Source: Microbacterium esteraromaticum
GTDB lineage: Bacteria > Actinomycetota > Actinomycetes > Actinomycetales > Microbacteriaceae
Length of the DNA stretch: 64,000 nucleotides
Assembly (NCBI RefSeq): GCF_016907315.1
Contig: NZ_JAFBBS010000001.1
Coordinates: 744,001 to 808,000 of the forward strand
Reading direction: 5' to 3'
The position numbers and the translations under genes were made by a program. The notes under the pieces were generated by a model. That model had not been told where the DNA came from and searched no databases. It worked only from the letters and a program-made list of their open reading frames with translations. Positions 55,790 to 64,000 of the stretch are shown one piece after another; position 1 is the first letter of the stretch, and each line of letters begins with the position of its first letter.

Positions 55790-56653
55790 TCATCCTCCTG
55801 CCATCGTTCTGGCGATCTCGGTGGTCGAGTCGCCCGCCCGCTTCAGCACGTACGCGACGAGCGCCAGCGAGACGAGTGTGAGCAGCAGCATCACCGTCGA
55901 CACCGCCGCGATCTCGGGCCGAAGGCCGCTGCGCAGCGAGCTAAGCACGTACACCGGCCATGGCGTCGTACCCGACACCTGCACGAACGCCGAGACGACC
56001 GTGTTGTCGAGGCTGAGCGTGAACGAGAGCAGGAAGCCGGCGAGCACGGCGGGCATGGCCAGGGGCAGGGTCACCTTGAGGAAGGTGCGCACCGGCGGTG
56101 CGTAGAGATCGGCCGAGGCCTCTTCGAGCTTCGCGTCGAGACCGACCAGCCGGGCTCGCACGATGTACGAGACGATCGCGATCGAGAAGAGCGAGTGGCC
56201 GACGACCAGGCGCACGGTGCCGTCGTTGAACATCGACAGCCCGAGGTCCTGCCCGAGGAAGACGAGCCACGGCAGCAGCGCGACGGCGTCGACGATCTCG
56301 GGGGTCACCGAGACGAGCAGCAGAAGTCCGAGGAACCACCACACCCACTTGCCTGGCCGCCGTGCCATCGCGATGCCGGCGAGCGTGCCGAGCACCGCGG
56401 CGAACAGGGCCGCGATCAGTCCGGTGCGCAGCGAGACCATCACCGCGTCGCGGATCACCGGCTTCTCGACCAGCGCCGCGAACGGCGCGAAGCTGAAGCC
56501 GTCCCACGCGACGAGCAGCCGGCCGGAGTTGAACGACGCCATGATGATGACGATGATCGGCAGGAAGAGGAACGCGTAGACCAGGATCGACCAGATGCCG
56601 AGGATGCGGTCGCCGACGGCCGGGCCGCGGCGGCGGGTGCGGGTGTCGCTCAT
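55790..56653 (-). CDS. ABC transporter permease, PotC type
   Basis: A 287-residue permease. ILVYAFLFLPIIVIIMASFNSGR is the characteristic first helix of PotC-like proteins; the EAA loop is EEASADLYAPPVRTFLKVTLPLAMPAVLAGFL. ATGA overlap with the PotB-like gene. Confidence 0.93.
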   Translation of the reverse strand: MSDTRTRRRGPAVGDRILGIWSILVYAFLFLPIIVIIMASFNSGRLLVAWDGFSFAPFAALVEKPVIRDAVMVSLRTGLIAALFAAVLGTLAGIAMARRPGKWVWWFLGLLLLVSVTPEIVDAVALLPWLVFLGQDLGLSMFNDGTVRLVVGHSLFSIAIVSYIVRARLVGLDAKLEEASADLYAPPVRTFLKVTLPLAMPAVLAGFLLSFTLSLDNTVVSAFVQVSGTTPWPVYVLSSLRSGLRPEIAAVSTVMLLLTLVSLALVAYVLKRAGDSTTEIARTMAGG

Positions 56654-57534
56654 GATGCCTCTCCGAGGACGAGTCGGCTGCGGTTTCTGAAGGGCAGCGA
56701 GATCAGCCACAGGATGCCGGCGGCGACCCCGATCGTCAGCATGATCACGAGGATCAGCAGCACCGCCATGGCCGAGCCGAGCGCCCAGTTCTGCGCGGTG
56801 CCGAACTGGCTGGCCACCAGCTGCCCGATCATGTTGCCCTGCGCGCCGCCGAGCACGGTGGCGGTGATGTAATCGCCCATCAGCGGGATGAAGACCAGCA
56901 GCACGCCGGCGACGATCCCTGGTCGCGCGAGCGGCACGGTCACCTGCAGGAAGGTGCGCAGCCCATCCGCCCCGAGGTCCTTGCTGGCCTCGCGAAGCGG
57001 GGTTCCCACGCGGTCGAAGGCGACGTACAGCGGCAGGATCATCAGCGGCAGGTAGTTGTAGACCACGCCGATCAGCACCGCCGTGCGGGTGTACAGCACC
57101 TCGATGGGGCCGTCGATGACGCCCACCCCCTGCAGCAGCGACGACAGCCACCCCTCTGGCGAGAGGATCACCTGCCAGCCCAGAGTGCGCACGAGGAAGT
57201 TCGTCCAGAACGGCACCATCACGAGCGCGATGAGCAGGCCGCGGCGCGACGGCGGCGCCTTCACCGCCATCCAGTAGGCCACTGGTCCGCCGATAAGCAA
57301 GCACAGCACCGTGCCGAGGATGCCGACCCAGAGCGTGTTCTGGAAGGTCGCGAAGAACGTCGGCGACATCGCCTCGGCATAGCGGTCGAACGACAGCACA
57401 TCGTTGGCGTGCGTGCCGAAGATGCCCGGCTTGTAGCCGAAGCTGAACCACACGACCATCGCGATGGGCGCGATGAAGAACAGCGCCAGCCACACCCACG
57501 CGGGAACGGCCAGCCCGAAGCGAGGACTACGCAC
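56650..57534 (-). CDS. ABC transporter permease, PotB type
   Basis: A 294-residue permease. VPAWVWLALFFIAPIAMVVWFSFGY is helix 1 and LREASKDLGADGLRTFLQVTVPLARPGIVAG the EAA docking loop. The GTG at 57534 overlaps the TAG of the binding-protein gene by 8 nt. Pairs with the PotC-like permease. Confidence 0.93.
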   Translation of the reverse strand: MRSPRFGLAVPAWVWLALFFIAPIAMVVWFSFGYKPGIFGTHANDVLSFDRYAEAMSPTFFATFQNTLWVGILGTVLCLLIGGPVAYWMAVKAPPSRRGLLIALVMVPFWTNFLVRTLGWQVILSPEGWLSSLLQGVGVIDGPIEVLYTRTAVLIGVVYNYLPLMILPLYVAFDRVGTPLREASKDLGADGLRTFLQVTVPLARPGIVAGVLLVFIPLMGDYITATVLGGAQGNMIGQLVASQFGTAQNWALGSAMAVLLILVIMLTIGVAAGILWLISLPFRNRSRLVLGEAS

Positions 57535-58705
57535 CGGCGGCGGCCTTGGTCTTGTTCCAGATCTCGACGATCCGCTCCTGCGCCTCGGTCACCTTGCCCT
57601 CGTGCATGGTCTTCACCTGCGCCTCATCGAAGAAAACCATGTCGAGCATCTCGAGTCCGGCCTCCTCGGCAGCATCGCGGATGCCCTTCGCACCCGTGTC
57701 GTAGCCGATGTAGTCGACCTGCGCGAGCTGGTTCTCGGGCGTGAGGATGTAGTTGAGGAAGGCGTGCGCGGCCTCCGGGTGGGGCGCGCCCTCGACGAGG
57801 GCCCAGTTGTCCATCCACAGCTCGGTGTCGGGCGAGCCGAGCACCCACTGCCAGCGGTCGGGGTCAGGCGACTCCTGGATGCCGATGCGCGCGTCGCCGT
57901 TCCACGACTGCATCAGCACGTGGGAGGCCTGCGGGATCGCCGCACCGCCCGGGTACGAGTCGAACGCGGAGATGTGCGGCGCGAGCTCGTCGACCAGGAA
58001 CTTCTCGCACGCGTCGAGATGCTCGGGGTCGGTGGTGTTCCAGTCGATGCCGTTGGCCCAGTAGTAGATGCCGCCAAGGGGGGCCGGGTCGTCGAGCACC
58101 GACGTCTTGCCCGACGCCTCGTTCTTGGCCGCGTCGATGAAGTCGTTCCACGTCTTCAGCTCGCGCGTGATGACGGTCTTGTCGTACACGAACCCGGTGG
58201 TGCCCCACGCCTTGCAGATCGAATACTCGTTCTTCGGATCCCACTCGCGGCCGAGGAAGGCCGGGTCCATGTGCTCGATGTTGGGGATGAGGTCGAGGTT
58301 GAGCTTCGCGAGGAGGCCGTTCTCGATCATCTGCGGGATGAACACGCCGGTCGGCACGACGAGGTCGTATCCACTGGTGCCCTTTGCCGCGACGAGCTTG
58401 GCGATCATCTCCTCGTTGGAGTTGAAGGTGTCCATGACGACCTTCGCCCCCTCGTCGTTCGTGAACGCCTCGATGACCTCGGGGGCGTCGTACTCGCCCC
58501 AGCTGTAGATCGACAGCTTGTCCTCGATCGCGCCGCCGGTGGCGCCGGGGGCGGGCTTGCCCGAGCCACCGGGCGAGCAGGCGGTGAGCACGCCGGCGGC
58601 GCCGAGCGCGGCGACCACCCCGATGAAGCCGCGGCGGGTGAGCTGGTGGCGGACGACCGGCGCGATGCTGCTGTCGGCGAGGATGCGGATGCTGTTGTCG
58701 TTCAT
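57527..58705 (-). CDS. Spermidine/putrescine-type binding lipoprotein, PotD-like
   Basis: A 392-residue SBP. The signal contains a twin-Arg (LTRRGFIGVV) and ends in lipobox LTAC, so it is a Tat-type lipoprotein candidate. KLSIYSWGEYDAPEVIEAFTNDEGAKVVMDTFNSNEEMIAKL and GYDLVVPTGVFIPQMIENGLL are the standard PotD/PotF start. Cargo is a polyamine or related cation; the adjacent omega-aminotransferase fits putrescine-like use. Confidence 0.93.
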   Translation of the reverse strand: MNDNSIRILADSSIAPVVRHQLTRRGFIGVVAALGAAGVLTACSPGGSGKPAPGATGGAIEDKLSIYSWGEYDAPEVIEAFTNDEGAKVVMDTFNSNEEMIAKLVAAKGTSGYDLVVPTGVFIPQMIENGLLAKLNLDLIPNIEHMDPAFLGREWDPKNEYSICKAWGTTGFVYDKTVITRELKTWNDFIDAAKNEASGKTSVLDDPAPLGGIYYWANGIDWNTTDPEHLDACEKFLVDELAPHISAFDSYPGGAAIPQASHVLMQSWNGDARIGIQESPDPDRWQWVLGSPDTELWMDNWALVEGAPHPEAAHAFLNYILTPENQLAQVDYIGYDTGAKGIRDAAEEAGLEMLDMVFFDEAQVKTMHEGKVTEAQERIVEIWNKTKAAAGA

Positions 58706-58749
58706 GAGAGCACTCCTTCGTGCGGTGCGGTGCGGGTGGTGGATGCGGC

Positions 58750-59919
58750 TCAGCGAGCGGCCCGGTCGGGTAGCGCGATCACATGGGTGGCGGCCGTCGG
58801 CGCGCCTTCGGCGGCGAACAGGCGAACGTCGGACGGTGACCAGGTGCAGCGCACGCGCTGGTCGACCGCCACGGGCGGGGCGGTGGGCGCTGGGGTGCGC
58901 ACCAGCAGGGTCTGGTCACCGGCGATGCCGACGACCACCTGCAGGGTCTCGCCGAGGTACGAGACGCCGAGCACACGCCCGTCGACGCCGAAACCCTCGG
59001 CGTCAGCGGGCCCGATGCGGATGAACTCGGGGCGGATCGCAGCGACAGCGGCTTCGCCCGCCGTGACCTGCTGCGCTCCCCACCGACCGTGGATCAGGCC
59101 CACGCTCGTGTCGACCGCGTCGCCCTGCGCGGTGCCGCTGAGGAAGTTCTGCTGACCGATGAACGAGGCGACGTACGCGGATGCCGGTGCCGCGTAGATG
59201 CGGTCGGGGGCGTCGAGCTGCTCGATGCGGCCGGCCCTCATGACGGCGATCCTGTCGCTCATCGACAGGGCCTCGCCCTGATCGTGGGTGACGAACACGA
59301 ACGTCGTGCCCAGGCGGGCCTGCAGCAGCTTCAGCTCGACCTGCATCTCCTCACGCAGCTGCCGGTCGAGCGCGGCGAGCGGCTCGTCGAGCAGCAGGAC
59401 GCTGGGCCGGTTGATCAGTGCGCGCGACAGGGCGATGCGCTGCTGCTGACCACCCGAGAGCATGGTCGGCTTGCGGTCGGCGAAGCGGCGCAGCTGCACC
59501 ATGTCGAGGGCGGCGATGACGCGCTCGCGCTGCTCGGCCTTCGGCACCCGACGCTGCTGCAGACCGTACGCGACGTTCTCGGCGACGGTCATGTGCGGGA
59601 AGAGCGCGTACGCCTGGAAGACGGTGTTCACCTCGCGCCGGTGCGGCGGCAGGCCGAGCACGCTGCGGCCCGAGATGCGGATGTCGCCGCTGTCGGGGTG
59701 CTCGAAGCCGGCGATCATGCGCAGCGTCGTGGTCTTGCCGCAGCCTGAGGGCCCGAGCAGCGACAGGAACTCCCCCGGCTGGATCGACAGGGACAGGTCG
59801 TCGACGGCGGTCGCGTCACCGTAGTGCTTGGTGACCGAGACGATGTCGACGCCGCCGGTGCCAGGTTCGGCGGTCGGGACGGGGGCCGGGGTGGGGGCCG
59901 CGGGTGCGGGCTGTGCCAT
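58750..59919 (-). CDS. Polyamine-type ABC transporter ATP-binding protein, PotA-like
   Basis: A 389-residue ATPase. Walker A GPSGCGKTT, signature LSGGQQQR, Walker B LLLDEPLAALD, switch His VTHDQGEALS, then a C-terminal TOBE regulatory domain (AIRPEFIRIG). A Pro/Ala-rich tail of about 20 residues precedes the core. GGAGG before the ATG. First gene of the operon 59919-54130. Confidence 0.96.
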   Translation of the reverse strand: MAQPAPAAPTPAPVPTAEPGTGGVDIVSVTKHYGDATAVDDLSLSIQPGEFLSLLGPSGCGKTTTLRMIAGFEHPDSGDIRISGRSVLGLPPHRREVNTVFQAYALFPHMTVAENVAYGLQQRRVPKAEQRERVIAALDMVQLRRFADRKPTMLSGGQQQRIALSRALINRPSVLLLDEPLAALDRQLREEMQVELKLLQARLGTTFVFVTHDQGEALSMSDRIAVMRAGRIEQLDAPDRIYAAPASAYVASFIGQQNFLSGTAQGDAVDTSVGLIHGRWGAQQVTAGEAAVAAIRPEFIRIGPADAEGFGVDGRVLGVSYLGETLQVVVGIAGDQTLLVRTPAPTAPPVAVDQRVRCTWSPSDVRLFAAEGAPTAATHVIALPDRAAR

Positions 59920-59939
59920 GAAACCTCCACGTTGAGTTC

Positions 59940-59955
59940 TGACTGACGTCAGTCA
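59940..59955. promoter_or_regulatory. Perfect palindrome upstream of polyamine-type operon
   Basis: TGACTGACGTCAGTCA is a 16-bp perfect palindrome 20 bp before the start codon, of the style bound by TetR-family repressors. No TetR gene is in the window, so the regulator is encoded elsewhere. Confidence 0.65.
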
Positions 59956-60052
59956 AGCACAGTCACGCGGTGAGGTACAGCGAAAAACGAAGAATGTGAC
60001 GAAGCCAGCGACGATATCCGTCGTCAAGGCGTTCCGTTCCTGCGGATATGGT

Positions 60053-60325
60053 CTACTTGCGGTCGAAGTCGAAAGCCTTGAGCAGCTCGCCCACAGCCTG
60101 CTCGCGCTCGTCGCCGCCCTCTTCGAACATATGGGTGACGTGCGTGCGCAGGTGGTTCTCGAGCAGCAGCCGGTTCAGCGATTCGAGCGAGCGCTGCACG
60201 GCGCGAGACTGCGTGATGATGTCCATGCAGTACTCCTCGCTCTCGATCATCCGCGCGATGCCGCGCAGCTGACCCTCGAGGATGCTGGTGCGGTGCAGGG
60301 CACGCTTCTTGATGTCGTCGATCAC
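60053..60325 (-). CDS. CsoR/RcnR/FrmR family metal-sensing repressor
   Basis: A 90-residue all-helical regulator. RTSILEGQLRGIARMIESEEYCMDIITQSRAVQRSL is the family core. The ligand positions are Cys33, His58 and His62 (C-x24-H-x3-H), which match the RcnR/Ni-Co set by spacing, not the Cys-His-Cys of copper CsoR. The RcnR N-terminal His is absent. GTG start at 60325 with a leaderless TACGCT box. Divergent from the DUF445 gene across 34 bp; it may regulate itself or an unlinked exporter. Confidence 0.92.
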   Translation of the reverse strand: MIDDIKKRALHRTSILEGQLRGIARMIESEEYCMDIITQSRAVQRSLESLNRLLLENHLRTHVTHMFEEGGDEREQAVGELLKAFDFDRK

Positions 60326-60331
60326 CCCTCA

Positions 60332-60337
60332 AGCGTA
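60332..60337 (-). promoter_or_regulatory. Leaderless -10 box for CsoR-family gene
   Basis: TACGCT on the minus strand ends 7 nt before the GTG at 60325. Confidence 0.5.
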
Positions 60338-60359
60338 GTCACCGTGAAAGGATGTCGGC

Positions 60360-61643
60360 ATGTCGCGAACACCGATGGCGCTGCTCTCGCCCGCCGATCA
60401 GGAGCGACTGCGCGGTCTGCGCCGTATGAAGGCGGTGGCCCTCGGCGCGCTCGTCTTCATGGCCGTCGTCTTCGTCATCTCGTTCTGGCTCGAATCCAGG
60501 CATCCGTGGCTCGGTTACGTCCGCGCCGCCGCCGAGGGCGGCATGGTCGGCGCACTCGCCGACTGGTTCGCGGTGACCGCGCTGTTCCGTCGCCCGCTCG
60601 GTCTCCCCATCCCGCACACCGCCATCATCCCCAACCGCAAGGACGAGATCGGGCGCACGCTGGGCGAGTTCGTCGAGACGAACTTCCTCGCCGCCGACGT
60701 CGTGCGCGACAAGCTCTCGCGCACAGCGCTCTCGCAGCGCTTCGGCGAATGGCTCCGCGTGCCCTCGCACGCGGAGCGCGTGACGGCCGAGGCGTCGACG
60801 GCGGCCACGGCTGTGCTGCACGCGCTCAGCGACGACGATGTGCAGGGCCTGATCGCCGACCTCGCTCGAGAGCACCTGATCGAGCCCGACTGGGCGCCGA
60901 CGGCCGGCGGCTGGCTGCAGCGGATCGTCGAGGCCGACGCCCACCGCAGCGCCGTCGATCTGGCTGTCGACAGCATCGGCGCGTGGCTCGAGAACAACGC
61001 CGTCGCCTTCCAGGGACTCATCTCTCGGCGCCTCCCGTCATGGGTGCCGCGCCTCGCGCACCGCTTCGTCGATGAGACCGCGTACAGCGAGGCGCTGAAG
61101 TTTGTCCGCGCCGTGCACGCCGACCCACGGCATCCTGCCCGCCGCGCGATCGACGGCTACCTCACCCGCCTCGCCGAAGGGCTGCAGAACGATCCCGCGA
61201 TCCAAGCGCGGCTGGAGGGCGCGAAGGCGGCCCTGTTCGACAGCCCCCGCGTCGGCGAGCTCGCGGCCCAGCTCTGGAACACGGCGAAGACCGGCCTGCT
61301 CGCGGCTCTCGCGGATCCGCAGAGCGGGTTGCGGGTGCGTGCATCGCAGGCCGTGGGCGAGATCGGCGACCGTCTGGCCACCGAGCCCGCCCTGCAGTCC
61401 CGCGTGGATGGCTGGGTGACCGATGCCGCCGTGTTCCTCGTCGACCGCTACCGGCACGACATCGCGTCGATCATCACCGAGACCGTCGAGAAGTGGGATC
61501 CGGCCGAGACCACCGAGAAGATCGAGCTCATGGTCGGCCGCGACCTGCAGTACATCCGGCTGAACGGCACCGTCGTCGGCGCCCTCGCCGGTCTGGCGAT
61601 CTACGCCGTCGCCCACGCCCTCATCCCCGTCGGGCTCGCCTGA
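60360..61643 (+). CDS. DUF445 membrane protein
   Basis: A 427-residue protein. One N-terminal helix (AVALGALVFMAVVFVISFWLES) is followed by the DUF445 hallmark AAAEGGMVGALADWFAVTALFRRPLGLPIPHTAIIPNRKDEIG. A long, mostly helical extracytoplasmic or cytoplasmic region follows, then a C-terminal helix (GTVVGALAGLAIYAVAHALIP). The family is widespread and uncharacterised. AAAGGA lies 8 nt before the ATG. Confidence 0.93.
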   Translation: MSRTPMALLSPADQERLRGLRRMKAVALGALVFMAVVFVISFWLESRHPWLGYVRAAAEGGMVGALADWFAVTALFRRPLGLPIPHTAIIPNRKDEIGRTLGEFVETNFLAADVVRDKLSRTALSQRFGEWLRVPSHAERVTAEASTAATAVLHALSDDDVQGLIADLAREHLIEPDWAPTAGGWLQRIVEADAHRSAVDLAVDSIGAWLENNAVAFQGLISRRLPSWVPRLAHRFVDETAYSEALKFVRAVHADPRHPARRAIDGYLTRLAEGLQNDPAIQARLEGAKAALFDSPRVGELAAQLWNTAKTGLLAALADPQSGLRVRASQAVGEIGDRLATEPALQSRVDGWVTDAAVFLVDRYRHDIASIITETVEKWDPAETTEKIELMVGRDLQYIRLNGTVVGALAGLAIYAVAHALIPVGLA

Positions 61644-61683
61644 CTCCCTCCGGCCTGAGCTGAGCTCGCCGGATCGCGCAGGA

Positions 61684-62328
61684 TCAGCCGCTGAGCGCGT
61701 CGGCGATCGGCGTGGCTCCGGAGTTGAAGCGGACGGTGCGGCGGATGGTCGAGTCGGCGACCAGCGTCTCTGCGATGACGAGGGCGACGTCGGCGCGCGA
61801 CACCTCACCCGATTCATCAGCGGTGACGTCGATGCGCCCGGTCGCCTCTCCGAGCGTGAGCCGGCTGGGCCCGAGGATCGTCCAGTCGAGTCCGGATGCC
61901 CGAAGATGCTCGTCGGCTGCCGCCTTCGCCTCTGCGTAGGCATGGAAGGGATCATCGGCCGGGATGCCGTGGTCGGGCGATGCGCCGAAGTACGACACCA
62001 TCACGTAGCGGCGCACTGCCGCGTCCGCCGCCGCGTCCATCGACCGCACGGCGGCCTCGTGATCGACGGCCCGTGTTCGCGCTGCATCGCCTCCGCCTGC
62101 GCCGGCCGACCACACGACCGCGTCGTGGCCGGAGAGCATCTCGGCGATCGCGGCACGATCCTGATGCTCGACATCGAACACGACGGGCTGTGCGCCCGTC
62201 GCCCGCACGTCGTCGGCCTGGTCGGGGTTGCGGATCACGGCGGTCACCTCGTCACCGCGAGCAGAGAGAAGAGGGGCGAGCAGCAGGGCGATCTTGCCGT
62301 GGCCGCCGAAGATCACGATTCTGGACAT
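61684..62328 (-). CDS. NAD(P)-binding protein, atypical SDR (YwnB/NmrA-like)
   Basis: A 214-residue single-domain Rossmann protein: VIFGGHGKIALLLAPLLSARGDEVTAVIRNP binds NAD(P), and YVMVSYFGASPD, then YAEAKAAADEHLRASGLDWTILGPSRL are NmrA-like landmarks. Active-site Tyr-Lys is not conserved in the classical form. GGAGG lies just before the ATG and TAGCGT ends 7 nt upstream. Single gene. Substrate unknown. Confidence 0.88.
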   Translation of the reverse strand: MSRIVIFGGHGKIALLLAPLLSARGDEVTAVIRNPDQADDVRATGAQPVVFDVEHQDRAAIAEMLSGHDAVVWSAGAGGGDAARTRAVDHEAAVRSMDAAADAAVRRYVMVSYFGASPDHGIPADDPFHAYAEAKAAADEHLRASGLDWTILGPSRLTLGEATGRIDVTADESGEVSRADVALVIAETLVADSTIRRTVRFNSGATPIADALSG

Positions 62329-62334
62329 GCCTCC

Positions 62335-62340
62335 ACGCTA
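62335..62340 (-). promoter_or_regulatory. -10 box close to start of NAD(P)-binding gene
   Basis: TAGCGT on the minus strand ends 7 nt before the ATG at 62328. Confidence 0.45.
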
Positions 62341-62393
62341 CGCGCCCTTCGCGAGCGCGGGGCCGTCCGGCGATCCGGCGTGCAGAGCGGGTG

Positions 62394-63293
62394 TCAGCGC
62401 GAGGCGAGACCGGCGAGCAGTTCGAGCACGCAGAGCGCCGCCAGGCGCACGGTGCGCGCGTCGTCGGCGTCCGCTGTGGCATCCACCTCGGCGATATCGG
62501 CGCTGACCACCTTCTCGTCGGCCGCGATCGTGCGCACCAGCGCGCGCAGCTCCCACGCGGCAAGGCCACCGGGCACGCTCGCCGGGCACCCCGGTGCGAT
62601 CGATCGGTCGACGACGTCGACATCGATGTCGAGGTGGATGCGCGAGCCGGCGCCAGCGACGGCAAGCGCCTCGGCGACCACGGCTGCGATGCCCTTCTCG
62701 CGCACCTCGTCGAGGGTGATGACCCTGATGCCCCATTCCGCTGCGCGCTGCGCGTAGGCTGCCGAGTTCGCGAAGTCCGCGATGCCGATCTGCACGATGC
62801 GGGACGGATCGATCCGCTCACCGTCCGGGGCGTCCTGCACGAGTCGCCGCACGGGCGTGCCGTTCGAGACGCCGTCGCGCAGATCGAAGTGCGCGTCGAG
62901 CGTGATGAGCCCGTCGGCGCCGGCGCCGCGCGCGGCCGGGTAGGTGAGCGAGTTGTCGCCGCCGAGCGCGATCACGAGTCGCGTCTGCTCGGCGAGTTCA
63001 CGCACCGCCGCGACGGCGCGCTCCACGCCCTCGTCGCCGTCGGGCTCGTGCACGTCGCCGGCGTCGACGATGCGCAGCACCTGGTTGAGATCGACGGCAG
63101 GAGGGCCCATGAGCGTGGCGCTGTAACGCGGCAGTGCATCGCGGATCGCCCCCGGCGTCGCGTGCGCACCGGTCGGCGACAGCGACGTGCGCCACGTCGG
63201 GATGCCGAGGATCGCGGCGTCTGCGTTCTCGCCCGCCACGTGCGCAGGCCAGGACCCGGCGCGCGGCCAGAACTCGTCGTGGGAGAGTGCCAT
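62394..63293 (-). CDS. hutG: Formimidoylglutamase (arginase family)
   Basis: A 299-residue ureohydrolase. Metal-site motifs: GGDNS (Asn replaces the usual His ligand), DAHFDLRD, DIDVDVVD and the downstream SADIAEVDATAD. The NGTPVRRL segment after DAHFD is typical of HutG and unlike agmatinase, and an Asn at the first ligand site is known in some formiminoglutamases. Reaction: formimino-glutamate to glutamate and formamide. It follows hutI with a 27-bp gap and AGGAGGA before the ATG, so histidine degradation is the pathway. Confidence 0.9.
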   Translation of the reverse strand: MALSHDEFWPRAGSWPAHVAGENADAAILGIPTWRTSLSPTGAHATPGAIRDALPRYSATLMGPPAVDLNQVLRIVDAGDVHEPDGDEGVERAVAAVRELAEQTRLVIALGGDNSLTYPAARGAGADGLITLDAHFDLRDGVSNGTPVRRLVQDAPDGERIDPSRIVQIGIADFANSAAYAQRAAEWGIRVITLDEVREKGIAAVVAEALAVAGAGSRIHLDIDVDVVDRSIAPGCPASVPGGLAAWELRALVRTIAADEKVVSADIAEVDATADADDARTVRLAALCVLELLAGLASR

Positions 63294-63320
63294 GTCGTCC
63301 TCCTGAATCGTCGCGCCGCG

Positions 63321-64000
63321 TCAGCGGGTTGCGACGCCGTCCTTCCAGACCGTCTTCACCAGCGGCACACCGGGCCGGTAGGCCAGGTGCACTCTGGTCG
63401 GAGCGTCGAGCAGCACGAGGTCTGCCCGCGCGCCCGGTGCGATCACTCCGATGTCCGAGCGCTGCAGTGCAGCCGCTCCCCCGGCCGTCGCGGCCCAGAC
63501 CGCCTCGGCGGGCGTCATGCCCATGTCGCGCACCGCGACGGCGATGCAGAACGGCATCGACGAAGTGAAGCTCGACCCGGGGTTCGTGTCGCAGGCGATC
63601 GCGACCGTGACGCCCGCGTCGATCAGACGCCGAGCGTCGGGGTACGGCTGGCGGGTCGAGAACTCCACGCCGGGCAGCAGGGTGAGCACGGTGTCGGATG
63701 CGGCGAGGGCGGTCACGTCGTCGTCGGTCAGGTAGGTGCCGTGGTCGACCGATGCGGCGCCGAGCTCGATCGCGAGCTGCACGCCCTCTCCTGGTCCGAG
63801 CTGGCTGGCGTGCACCCGCGGCTTCAGTCCTCGAGCGATGCCGGCCTCGAGCACACGGCGCGACTGCGTCACGCTGAATGCACCCGTCTCGCAGAACACG
63901 TCGATCCACTTGGCGTGCGGTGCGCAGGCATCCAGCATCTCGCCGATCACGAGGTCGACGTACGCGTCGCCGCGGTCGGCGTACTCGGCGGGCACGACAT
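63321..64000 (-). CDS. hutI: Imidazolonepropionase (C-terminal part, truncated by window edge)
   Basis: The last 226 or so residues of Hut[48 protein letters not shown] and [15 protein letters not shown] supply metal and substrate residues, and [17 protein letters not shown] the catalytic Asp; [14 protein letters not shown] is the usual end. It hydrolyses imidazolonepropionate to formimino-glutamate, the substrate of the next gene. The N-terminus and probably hutU/hutH lie beyond the right edge. Confidence 0.95.
   Translation of the reverse strand, partial: VVPAEYADRGDAYVDLVIGEMLDACAPHAKWIDVFCETGAFSVTQSRRVLEAGIARGLKPRVHASQLGPGEGVQLAIELGAASVDHGTYLTDDDVTALAASDTVLTLLPGVEFSTRQPYPDARRLIDAGVTVAIACDTNPGSSFTSSMPFCIAVAVRDMGMTPAEAVWAATAGGAAALQRSDIGVIAPGARADLVLLDAPTRVHLAYRPGVPLVKTVWKDGVATR

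Overview
The window is a chromosomal segment from a GC-rich actinobacterium, most likely a Microbacteriaceae and probably Microbacterium. Third codon positions are almost all G or C, genes are tightly packed with ATGA/GTGA overlaps, and many genes appear to be transcribed leaderless, with a TAnnnT box ending 6-8 nt before the start codon. The gene families (class Ib nrdHIEF, exported NagZ/NamZ, actinobacterial ROK, LacI and PucR regulators) fit that group. The genus is an inference. I see no phage, IS, CRISPR, rRNA or tRNA. This is metabolic core plus sugar, amino-acid and heterocycle catabolic cassettes.

Layout. 1-5206 (-): a sugar or glycoside operon cut by the left edge, with two MalFG-type permeases, a binding lipoprotein, a pyranose-oxidase/glycoside-3-oxidase-like GMC flavoenzyme and a Gfo/Idh/MocA dehydrogenase. 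It diverges from a ROK regulator (5321-6526) across an AT-rich spacer with an inverted repeat. 6646-11530 (+): three overlapping exported enzymes, NagZ (GH3), NamZ (DUF1343/GH171) and a YbbE-type serine hydrolase, the same trio as B. subtilis ybbCDE, for trimming cell-wall fragments. 11549-24907: mainly housekeeping genes: DUF4166 and a TIGR01777 epimerase, an ArsR-type regulator with an MFS exporter, a PLDc_N membrane protein, an acyltransferase, an Lrp regulator, a sulfurtransferase, an aldo/keto reductase, pgi, an FMN reductase, a fatty-acid desaturase, an APC permease and a VOC protein.

24977-31724: a flavin reductase, then an operon for a polar-amino-acid-type ABC transporter, a Gfo/Idh dehydrogenase and a DadA-like FAD oxidase. 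A divergent LacI regulator faces two near-identical palindromic operators. 31807-43648: the most unusual region. One arm holds an ABM protein, an RbsBAC-type transporter and hydantoinase/oxoprolinase subunits HyuA and HyuB. The divergent arm holds a degenerate HyuA-like protein without nucleotide-binding motifs, a DUF917 protein and a PucR activator. The spacer between the arms carries three CCCGAAA/TTTCGGG half-sites. Together they look like a regulated uptake and ring-opening system for a hydantoin-like or other cyclic amide compound.

43864-64000: a nucleoside-sugar-type epimerase; the class Ib ribonucleotide reductase operon nrdHIEF with likely NrdR boxes; an MFS transporter; an alpha/beta hydrolase with an acyl-CoA dehydrogenase; a class III aminotransferase facing a polyamine-type ABC operon with a YtcJ-like amidohydrolase and a perfect 16-bp palindrome upstream; a CsoR-family metal sensor divergent from a DUF445 membrane protein; an NAD(P)-binding protein; and the start of a histidine-utilisation operon (hutI partial, hutG) cut by the right edge.
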